From Cellulomonas sp. URHE0023 (GTDB lineage: Bacteria > Actinomycetota > Actinomycetes > Actinomycetales > Cellulomonadaceae), in NCBI RefSeq assembly GCF_000688475.1, contig NZ_JIAN01000006.1, positions 620,001 to 684,000 on the forward strand: 64,000 nt of DNA. The letters are read 5' to 3'. This document shows, one piece after another, positions 53,891-64,000 of the stretch. The notes under the pieces were generated by a model that was given only the letters and a program-made list of their open reading frames with translations, made no database searches and was not told the origin of the DNA. The translations under genes were made by a program, and so were the position numbers. Numbering within the stretch: the stretch's first letter is position 1; each line of letters begins with the position of its first letter.

Positions 53891-54922
53891 ATGACAACCG
53901 CGCCTGCGCCCGGCCGCCGCCGGTCGGGTCCTTCGATCGGCGACGTCGCCCGCCTCGCCGGCGTCTCACCGCAGACGGTGTCGCGCGTCTCGACCGGCGC
54001 CGACTCGGTGAAACCGAGTACTCGCGCACGCGTGGTGCAGGCGATGGACCAGCTCGGGTACTCGCCCAACCGGGCGGCGCAGGCACTGCGGAACGGCACG
54101 TTCGGCGCCATCGGGGTCCTCTCGACCGGCTTCCAGCGCACCGGCGAGGCCCTCACCGCGGAGGCCCTGGTCGAGGCCGCCGCGCTCGAGGACTACTCCG
54201 TCACGCTGCTGCACGTGCGCAACGCCGGCCCGGAGAGCTGGGAGAACGCCGCACATCGCATCTCCCACCAGGCCATCGACGGGCTCGTCATCATGCGGGC
54301 GGAGCAGGCGTCGCCGGCGACGCTCGTGCTCCCCGCCGGCATGCCGGTCGCGGTGTCCTTCTCCAAGTTCGCGGGTCACTACCCCACCGTCTCCGCCGAC
54401 CAGATCCAGGGCAGCGAGAACGCGGTGCGCCATCTGCTCGAGCTCGGGCACCGCACCGTGCACCACCTCGCCGGTCCGCGGGACTCGGAGCACGCCCTGG
54501 TGCGCAGCGGCACCTGGCGCCGCTGTCTCCTGGAGGCCGGGATCCGCCCACCCGAGCCGGTGTACGGAGACTGGAGCGCGCACGACGGCTACGAGGCGGG
54601 ACAGCGGCTCGCGGCCGACCCCGAGGTCACCGCAGTGTTCTGCGCCAACGACGAGATGGCGCTCGGCCTCATCCGGGCGCTGAACGAGCACGGCCGCCGC
54701 GTGCCTGACGACGTGTCCGTCGTGGGCTTCGACGACATCGCCGTCGCCGGCTGGACCACACCGCCGCTCACGACCGTCCGGCAGGACTTCCACGCGATCG
54801 GCCGCGAGCTCATCACCCTCGTCGTCGGCCAGCTCCGGTCGCGGACCGTCGCACCGCCGGCGCTGACGGTCGTGCCCACGGAGCTCGTCGTCCGCGCGAG
54901 CACCGCACCACCCCCGCGCTGA
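53891..54922 (+). CDS. LacI-family repressor of the galactan operon
   Basis: 343 aa. HTH and hinge: PSIGDVARLAGVSPQTVSRV, GYSPNRAAQALRNGTFGAIG. Effector core ends with FCANDEMALGLIRALNEHGR and VSVVGFDDIAVAGWTTPPLT. Divergent from the ABC/GH2 operon, with twin palindromes between. The downstream palindrome ends 26 nt before the ATG, so autoregulation is likely. No ribosome site is visible before ATG 53891, so the message may be leaderless. Confidence 0.92.
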   Translation: MTTAPAPGRRRSGPSIGDVARLAGVSPQTVSRVSTGADSVKPSTRARVVQAMDQLGYSPNRAAQALRNGTFGAIGVLSTGFQRTGEALTAEALVEAAALEDYSVTLLHVRNAGPESWENAAHRISHQAIDGLVIMRAEQASPATLVLPAGMPVAVSFSKFAGHYPTVSADQIQGSENAVRHLLELGHRTVHHLAGPRDSEHALVRSGTWRRCLLEAGIRPPEPVYGDWSAHDGYEAGQRLAADPEVTAVFCANDEMALGLIRALNEHGRRVPDDVSVVGFDDIAVAGWTTPPLTTVRQDFHAIGRELITLVVGQLRSRTVAPPALTVVPTELVVRASTAPPPR

Positions 54923-54992
54923 GCCTCCACCGCCGACCTCGGGCACGGCCGCCTCACCACAGCAGCAGCGCCGCCGCCGCCGAGGACGAGGC

Positions 54993-55838
54993 TCAGCCCC
55001 GGCGGACGGCGATCCGGACTGCTGCCGCCATGCCGCCGTCGCCGTACGCGACCTCCCCGAGCGGCAGCGACCGGTCCGCGGCCACGAGGTCCTCCCACCG
55101 TCGGGCGGCGTCCATGGCGCGGGCCTCGAGCGCCAGCAGCACCTCGCGCAGGTGCCGCTCGAAGACGGCGCGATGCTTGTCGACGAGCCGGCCGTACAGC
55201 TCGAGCCGGGAGTCCATGGAGCGCACGTTCGCGGAGGCGGGCGCCGTCCGGTACTCGATGAGCGGCTCCGGCACCACCGAGACGTGCCCACCATCGCCGA
55301 CGAGGGACAGGAAGAAGTCCCAGTCCTCGAAGCCGCTGCGCATCTCCTCGTCGTAGCCGCCGCACGCACGCCAGGCGTCGCGACGGACGACGGCGGTCGC
55401 AGGGCAGGCGTTCCGGTGCAGGAAGTCGACCGCCGCGCCGCCTCCGGGCCGCACGACCGCGTCGATCACTCCGTGCGCGTGCAGCCATGACGAGGCGGCG
55501 CGTGCGACGGGGTCGCGCTCCAGGACCGCGAGCGTCCGCTCGAGGAACGTCGGCGCGAGGCGGTCGTCGCCGTCCAGCACGGCCACGAGGTCGGTCCCGG
55601 CGGCGCCGATCCCCGCATTGCGGGCGGCGGCGACCCCGCGGTTGGACTGCCGCAGCACCCTGACACGAGCGTCGCCCTGGAGCCGCTCGATGACGTCGAC
55701 CGACGCCTCGTCGGTCGAGCCGTCGTCGACCACGATGACGGCATCCGGCACGCGCGTCTGTCGTAGGACTGACTCGACCGCTTCGGAGACCAGCCCGCCC
55801 TGGTCGAACGCGGTGACGATCACGCTCACGCTCAGCAC
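54993..55838 (-). CDS. family 2 glycosyltransferase (GT-A)
   Basis: 281 aa, soluble. Features: SVIVTAFDQGGLVSEAVESV, VIVVDDGSTDEASVDVIERL, RGVAAARNAGI, LVAVLDGDDRLAP with the metal-binding DxD (as DGDD), and GFEDWDFFLSLVGDGGH as the acceptor/base region. It transfers a sugar from a nucleotide donor onto an unknown acceptor. GTG at 55838 is used; GTG at 55829 is an alternative. It stands alone between LacI and the GH53 gene and has no clear link to galactan use. Confidence 0.87.
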   Translation of the reverse strand: MLSVSVIVTAFDQGGLVSEAVESVLRQTRVPDAVIVVDDGSTDEASVDVIERLQGDARVRVLRQSNRGVAAARNAGIGAAGTDLVAVLDGDDRLAPTFLERTLAVLERDPVARAASSWLHAHGVIDAVVRPGGGAAVDFLHRNACPATAVVRRDAWRACGGYDEEMRSGFEDWDFFLSLVGDGGHVSVVPEPLIEYRTAPASANVRSMDSRLELYGRLVDKHRAVFERHLREVLLALEARAMDAARRWEDLVAADRSLPLGEVAYGDGGMAAAVRIAVRRG

Positions 55839-55947
55839 GCCTCATGCTGGCACGCGCGGAGCGACGGCGGGCCTCGACGTGCTCCGGGACCTGCGACCTC
55901 GGTGCACGGGCGCGCGGGTGACTCGTTCGTCGTCGTCGACAGACCGT

Positions 55948-55981
55948 GCCGGGGTGGCCTGGATCGTCAGGCCACCCCGGC
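55948..55981. terminator. terminator after GH53 gene
   Basis: Perfect 14-bp stem GCCGGGGTGGCCTG / CAGGCCACCCCGGC with a 6-nt loop, 16 nt beyond the GH53 stop on the minus strand. It insulates the glycosyltransferase gene. Confidence 0.9.
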
Positions 55982-55996
55982 GTTCGACCCGAGAGG

Positions 55997-59488
<3,492 letters not shown>

Positions 59489-61180
59489 TCAGGAGCACGC
59501 CAGTCCGGGGTCCTTGCCCTTGTCGATCTGCGGGTCGCACGGGACGACGTGGGACGGCGGGCGCCCGGGCGCCGCGGTGGCCGGGGACGTCGGCGCGGGC
59601 GATGCCGGCGCAGGGGCCGCCGGGGCGGGGGGCGCAGGTGCAGGCGGCACCGCAGCCGGAGGCGCGGGAGCAGGAGACGCCGGGGCCGGAGCCGCGGGCG
59701 CAGGAGCTGCCGGAGCAGGCGCCGCGGGCGCCCCGGGCGCAGAGGACGCCGGCGCGGGTGTCGCGCCGGTGCCGCCTTGCCCGTCCTGCCGAGCACCGTT
59801 CTGGTCCGTCGGTGGCACGACCATCCCCGTCGGGCCGACCGGCAGGGCAGACGGGCCGGGCGCCGAGACCGCACCAGGCGCGACGCGCGCGGACGTTCCG
59901 GCTCCGGGATCGGTCGGTGCGCCGTCGTCCGCAGCCTCAGGGTCGCCGGGGAGGACCGGCGCGCCGCCGTCCCGGTCGAGTCCAGGAGTCCCCGCCGCCG
60001 GGATCCCACCGGGAGCGGGGGCCGGCGCCTCGCGTCCTGCCGGAGAGCCTGCGAGCGCCGAGCCTGCGGTTGCTGCCGACACCACCAGGGCGAGGCCGAA
60101 GGCCCCGACGCCCTTCAGCGCGGCCACCGCAGTCACCCTCTGCACGACGGCGGTGAGATCAGAAGCCAGGGACGGCAGACCCGGCAGGGTGGACAGGACA
60201 CTCAGCGGCCCCGCGACCCGGTGCAGCCTCCCGAGCCCGATGGCCAGGAAGGCGCGGACGACCTGAGGATCGAACTGATCGCCGGCGCACCGCGCGAGCT
60301 CCTGGCGGGCAACGGAGGCAGGGAGAGCCTTCTTGTACGAGCGTGCCGACGTGATCGCGTCGTAGGCGTCGGCGACCGCGACGATCCGGGCGCCCCTGCT
60401 GATGGCCTCGCCGGACAGACCAGCGGGATAGCCCCCACCGTCCCACCGCTCGTGGTGCTGACCGATGACGTCCAGCCACGGCCCGAGCCACTGGCGCAGC
60501 GGCTCGGCGATCTCCATGCCGGACTCGGGGTGGGCGGTCAGGACGGTCCACTCCTGCGGGGTGGGCAGCGCAGGCTTGCTGAGCACGCTCTTCGGGACAT
60601 GCAGCTTGCCGACGTCGTGCAGGAGTGCGGCCCAGCTGAGCTTGGCGGCATCCTGCGCGGACAGTCCGAGCTCTTTGCCGATCAGCGCCGAATAGGCCTG
60701 GACCCGCTCGGAGTGGCCTCGCGTGCTCTCGTCGTGGTCACCGATGGCGGCAACGAGGGCAAGGATGCGGGCGGCGTGGTCGTCCTGCGGGCGCAGGCCT
60801 CGTTTGGTGCCGACACCCGGTCCGTCGGTCAGCGCCTGCGGTGAGTAGAGAGTCATCGCGACGCTGAGTCGCGACGGCGCGCGGTCGGGGAAGTACAACG
60901 TCAGCCGGAACAACGTCGTCAGCGGCATGAGCCGGCGTGCCAGCTTCGTCGCCACCACCAGCACCACGGTCGCGCAGACCATCTCGGCGAGCAGCCACAC
61001 CCACCGGTTGATACCGAGCCGACCGGGCGGGAACCAGTGCACAGCAGCCACACCCAGCCCGACGGACAGCAGCACCGGAACCGTCGCGATCAGCGCACGG
61101 AGGGTGGCGGCCAGCCGTGGTCGACCCTTCCACACACCGAGACTCGCGTCTTCGTAGTGTTGGGTGGGACCGGAAGCCAT
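59489..61180 (-). CDS. HD-GYP domain membrane protein with long Pro/Ala tail
   Basis: 563 aa. Two membrane helices (about 26-48 and 58-80) precede an HD-GYP domain (about 135-330) with H155-S-E, H188-D189 in [13 protein letters not shown] and [14 protein letters not shown] (GYP at 250-252). HD-GYP proteins often hydrolyse cyclic di-nucleotides. A third hydrophobic segment ([20 protein letters not shown], about 362-382) is followed by about 180 residues of Pro/Ala/Gly-rich sequence with many PAPAAP repeats, ending with two Cys (VPCDP...GLACS). The tail would lie outside the membrane. ATG at 61180 has only AGAAGAAGAG. It shares no operon with GH53. Whether the tail spans the cell wall is speculation. 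Confidence 0.82.
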   Translation of the reverse strand: MASGPTQHYEDASLGVWKGRPRLAATLRALIATVPVLLSVGLGVAAVHWFPPGRLGINRWVWLLAEMVCATVVLVVATKLARRLMPLTTLFRLTLYFPDRAPSRLSVAMTLYSPQALTDGPGVGTKRGLRPQDDHAARILALVAAIGDHDESTRGHSERVQAYSALIGKELGLSAQDAAKLSWAALLHDVGKLHVPKSVLSKPALPTPQEWTVLTAHPESGMEIAEPLRQWLGPWLDVIGQHHERWDGGGYPAGLSGEAISRGARIVAVADAYDAITSARSYKKALPASVARQELARCAGDQFDPQVVRAFLAIGLGRLHRVAGPLSVLSTLPGLPSLASDLTAVVQRVTAVAALKGVGAFGLALVVSAATAGSALAGSPAGREAPAPAPGGIPAAGTPGLDRDGGAPVLPGDPEAADDGAPTDPGAGTSARVAPGAVSAPGPSALPVGPTGMVVPPTDQNGARQDGQGGTGATPAPASSAPGAPAAPAPAAPAPAAPAPASPAPAPPAAVPPAPAPPAPAAPAPASPAPTSPATAAPGRPPSHVVPCDPQIDKGKDPGLACS

Positions 61181-61280
61181 CTCTTCTTCTCGACCTTCCG
61201 GTACCACACATTGAGACCCAGCAGGTGTGGTGATCGTCACGTCGCCCGCGCGAGCCGCGCGACGCAACCGCCGGCAGCAG

Positions 61281-62213
61281 CTACCAGCCCCGTGCCCGCA
61301 GACCCCAGCAGAGGGCCCACGCGGCACCGGGAGCGAGCCAGCACAGGCCTCGGCCGGAGTTCAGCGCGTCAGGTGGGGCGGTCATCGGCTCGACAGCGAT
61401 CGCCTCGACGGTCCCGAGCACCGGGTCGGGGAACACGCCCGTGACGTAGACCTGCACGTAGGCGAACGACCTGTCCGTCCAGAGCTCGACTGCCCGTCCG
61501 TCAGACGCCGCGAGCACGTGCCGGTAGGTCTCCCCCACGGCCTCGAGCCCGTGGTAGCAGGCATTCAGCTCCCGCCCGGCAAGGAGCTGACCGCCACGGA
61601 GGTCGACGGACTCGTCGACCTGCTCGTCCCGCACCGGGATGAGCGCGGCATCGACGGGCAGGTGTCGGGTGGCGAGGACGGTCAGACGCAGGTCCCGGAC
61701 CGGAGCCGTGCCGACGCGGACGTAGGGGTGGGTGCCCAGCGCCACCGGTGCCGGCTGTGCCGACCGGTTCTGAATCGTGTGGTCCACCCGCACGCCCGCC
61801 TCGTCGGCGGTGTAGGTGGTGGACAGCGACACCTCGAAGGGATACCCGGGCCTCGGCTCGACGACCGTCGACACCGTGACGCACTCCGCACCGGCCGAGT
61901 CGACGAGGAACGTGGCGTCGCGGACCACGCCGTGGTTGGCGTTGCCGAGCTCCGGCTCGTTCACCTCGAGCTGGTGCTGGACGCCGTCATGCTCCCAGCG
62001 GCCCGACCGTACGCGGTTCGGCCAGGGGAACAGCAGCGAGCCTGAGCAGTCGGGGACCGGCCCGGCCGGGACGTACGTGTGGACCAGCGGCTCACCGTCG
62101 ACGCTCAGGCTGTGCAGGCCCCCGCCGCGCAGGTCGACGGTGGCGCGGGTCCGGCCGCACGGCGAGGCGACGCGCAGGAGCCGCTCGGACCCGACCTCCC
62201 TGGTGAGGCTCAC
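61281..62213 (-). CDS. aldose 1-epimerase (galactose mutarotase) family protein
   Basis: 310 aa, beta-sandwich family. Signs: [31 protein letters not shown] (catalytic-type His), [12 protein letters not shown] (second His) and a late [13 protein letters not shown] with the conserved Glu and PxxAxN element. It interconverts anomers of galactose or glucose, useful next to galactose-releasing enzymes. GTG at 62213 overlaps the TPR gene stop as GTGA. 100 nt separate it from the HD-GYP gene downstream. Confidence 0.88.
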   Translation of the reverse strand: MSLTREVGSERLLRVASPCGRTRATVDLRGGGLHSLSVDGEPLVHTYVPAGPVPDCSGSLLFPWPNRVRSGRWEHDGVQHQLEVNEPELGNANHGVVRDATFLVDSAGAECVTVSTVVEPRPGYPFEVSLSTTYTADEAGVRVDHTIQNRSAQPAPVALGTHPYVRVGTAPVRDLRLTVLATRHLPVDAALIPVRDEQVDESVDLRGGQLLAGRELNACYHGLEAVGETYRHVLAASDGRAVELWTDRSFAYVQVYVTGVFPDPVLGTVEAIAVEPMTAPPDALNSGRGLCWLAPGAAWALCWGLRARGW

Positions 62214-64000
62214 GTCGGTATCCCGGTCTCGCGTTCGGGGAGCCGGGACAGCTCCCGCCGGAGGTCCAGGGCCCGCAACCGGTCCGGCTCGCGGGCAAGG
62301 ACGTCGTCCAGTCCCGCAACCGCCCCGTCGACGTCGCCCCGCAGGGCGGCGACCTGTGCCTCGAGAAGTATCGCCGTCGCCGTCTGCGCTGCCTGCAGGT
62401 CCGCGCGGAAGAGCAGCAGGGTCGGCAGGGAGGTCGCGAAGTAGTCCACGGTCGCGGGCGTCGAGCGGAGCGTCGCCGCATGCTCCGCGAGGCCGTCGAC
62501 CAGGGCGTCAGCCCGGACGTCGTCGCCGAGGCGGCGCCAGCCCAGCGCCGCGTAGTAGGTCTGCTCGGAGAAGTCGACCGGGGCCATGCTCTGGAAGTCG
62601 CCTGTCGAGCTCGCGGCACGCGACCAGGCGACGCGGGCGCCCGAGTCGTCACCCGTCGCTGCGCGCGCGTCACCCAGCATCAGGTTCAGCTGCGCGGTGT
62701 TGGCCAAGGGGTGTCGGGCCTCACCCAGGCTCTCGGCGGGCTCGAGTGCCGCGCTGACGTGCTCACGGGCGAGGGGCCCGTCGCCGGCGGCGAGTGCGCG
62801 GCGGGCAAGTGCGAGGTGCGCCTCGTCCCACGCCGAGAGCACCTGACCCTCGCCGCCCTCCCAGGGCTGGAACCGGCGCGCGAGGAGAAGCTCGAGCGCG
62901 ACCTCAGGCCTGCCGGTGGCGGTGTTCAGCTGCGCGAGCTCGACGCTGAGGTCGTCACGAGCATCGACCGCCGAGCGCTGGTCATTGAGCACCGCGAGGC
63001 GCTCCTGGGGCCGCACGCCGGACCGCTTGGCCAGCTGGTCACGCTCGTAGACCAGGCGGGGGTCGCCGGGGGCGACCGCGAGCGCCCGCTCGTAGTGCAG
63101 GCGCGCGGCGTCCGGGTCGGCCTGGACGTTGAACGCCGCGACCGCGAGGTTGCGCCACACGACCGGATCGCTCGGGTCCAGCTCAGTGGACGTGCACCAC
63201 GCGGCGATCGCGTCGTGGTGACGACACTGGGAGTACAGCCAGTGACCGAGGATCGCCCATGCGCGGGCGTCGTCGGGGTGACGTGCGACGTGCGCGTGCA
63301 GCATGTCCACGTCGTCCAGGCGCGAGGCCAGGCAGTGCACGGCCGGCGCCGTCCGCGCCAGCCCGCGATGCCGTGCCGCGGCTGGGCCGTCACCGGCGGC
63401 CTCGAGGATCCGTGCGGCGTGCAGGTGCGCCAGCGGCCGGACCTCGACCTGACCCAGAGCCGGCTCGGCCGCAGCCGCGGCCTCGAGCAGCCGGACGGCA
63501 TCGCGCCACGCGCCGAGCGCGTCGTACTCCAGGGCGACATCGAGGAGCGTCGGGGCGTCGGCGGCGACCTCGATCCGGGCGAGGTCGCGGGTCCAGACGT
63601 CGAGGGGGTCACGCTCGAGCGAGCGCGCCAGCACGGCGTCGGCCTCGCTGTCCCTGCCGGCGCGCCTGAGCAGGGCGGCCAGCACCGCGTGCGCCTGCAG
63701 ATGGTCGGGATCGGCGCCGGCGGCAGCGCGGGCATGGTCCAGTGCGGTGCGGTCGTTGCCGCGCGAGGCGTCGAGCCGTGCCATCGCCAGGAGCGCCGGG
63801 ACCCGCCACGCCCGGCTCCACTGCGCCTTGCCCCACGCCTCGTAGGCGTCGTCCGCACGACCGGTGCGCGCGAGCACCTGGCCGAGGCGGAACATGGCCT
63901 CACCGTCGCCCGGGTTCGCGTTCAGGCGGGTCTGGCGTGCGAGCGCCGCGCGGAGGTGCTGCTCGGCCTGGGGGTACTGCGCTGCCCGGTAGCGCCGTGC
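62210..64000 (-). CDS. tetratricopeptide protein, DUF5107-like C-terminal part (partial)
   Basis: The frame is open to the right edge, so the N-terminus is missing; about 596 codons are visible. Repeated helix pairs (ALRRAGRDSEADAVLARSLE, VVWRNLAVAAFNVQADPDAA, YERALAVAPGDPRLVYERDQ) are TPR-like, and the layout recalls the C-terminal half of DUF5107 proteins, whose N-terminal half is mutarotase-like. It overlaps the aldose epimerase gene by 4 nt, which fits a role in sugar handling. The N-terminal domain outside the window would decide. Confidence 0.75.
   Translation of the reverse strand, partial: ARRYRAAQYPQAEQHLRAALARQTRLNANPGDGEAMFRLGQVLARTGRADDAYEAWGKAQWSRAWRVPALLAMARLDASRGNDRTALDHARAAAGADPDHLQAHAVLAALLRRAGRDSEADAVLARSLERDPLDVWTRDLARIEVAADAPTLLDVALEYDALGAWRDAVRLLEAAAAAEPALGQVEVRPLAHLHAARILEAAGDGPAAARHRGLARTAPAVHCLASRLDDVDMLHAHVARHPDDARAWAILGHWLYSQCRHHDAIAAWCTSTELDPSDPVVWRNLAVAAFNVQADPDAARLHYERALAVAPGDPRLVYERDQLAKRSGVRPQERLAVLNDQRSAVDARDDLSVELAQLNTATGRPEVALELLLARRFQPWEGGEGQVLSAWDEAHLALARRALAAGDGPLAREHVSAALEPAESLGEARHPLANTAQLNLMLGDARAATGDDSGARVAWSRAASSTGDFQSMAPVDFSEQTYYAALGWRRLGDDVRADALVDGLAEHAATLRSTPATVDYFATSLPTLLLFRADLQAAQTATAILLEAQVAALRGDVDGAVAGLDDVLAREPDRLRALDLRRELSRLPERETGIPT

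Overview
The window is high-GC DNA, roughly 70% or more by eye. It has many GTG starts and one TTG start, Shine-Dalgarno-led genes with 4-nt ATGA/GTGA overlaps, several LacI and GntR/HutC regulators, sugar ABC importers without their own ATPase, and secreted CBM-bearing glycosidases. This fits a soil- or plant-polymer-degrading actinobacterium, with Cellulomonas or a relative as the best guess; the genus is an inference. No rRNA, tRNA, CRISPR array or insertion sequence was found.

Region 1 (1-7.3 kb): the end of an extracellular contractile injection system (eCIS) locus on the minus strand. In transcription order it holds a DUF4255 cap-type protein, a conserved eCIS protein, the sheath, two tube proteins, DUF5908, a LysM baseplate protein and the start of a VgrG-like spike that runs off the left edge. 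Divergent from it are two small unknown genes and a SARP/BTAD regulator. A triple 16-nt tandem repeat lies in the shared upstream region.

Region 2 (7.3-15 kb): a das-like amino-sugar cluster. A HutC-type regulator is divergent from a binding protein, two permeases and a GH20 hexosaminidase. A CBM3-GH16 secreted enzyme lies beside it, and related ACTGGT/ACCAGT elements precede all three transcription units. An orphan four-helix membrane protein follows.

Region 3 (16-21 kb): an ethanolamine-type permease, a HutC regulator, a class III PLP enzyme and a divergent APH-fold kinase. Together they suggest ethanolamine use through phosphoethanolamine and a phospho-lyase. A NarL-type two-component system, a membrane-anchored serine hydrolase, a His-rich metal-binding protein and an MFS carrier follow (21-27 kb).

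Region 4 (27.1-33 kb): a type I Wadjet (Jet) operon with intact jetA, jetB and jetC. The fourth gene, jetD (the nuclease), survives only as short N- and C-terminal remnants after an internal deletion. This is the most striking item in the window.

Region 5 (33-64 kb): plant galactan and galactoside use. One block has a CBM13-GH39-like secreted enzyme, a LacI regulator, a GH36 alpha-galactosidase and an ABC importer, tied together by repeated TGCAAACGATGATCA-type operators. The second has an ABC importer, GH2, two GH42 enzymes, a LacI gene, a divergent LacI gene with two perfect TGGTGACGTCACCA palindromes, and a large secreted GH53 endo-galactanase. The right end carries a family 2 glycosyltransferase, an HD-GYP membrane protein with a long Pro/Ala tail, an aldose epimerase and a partial TPR/DUF5107-type protein running off the edge.
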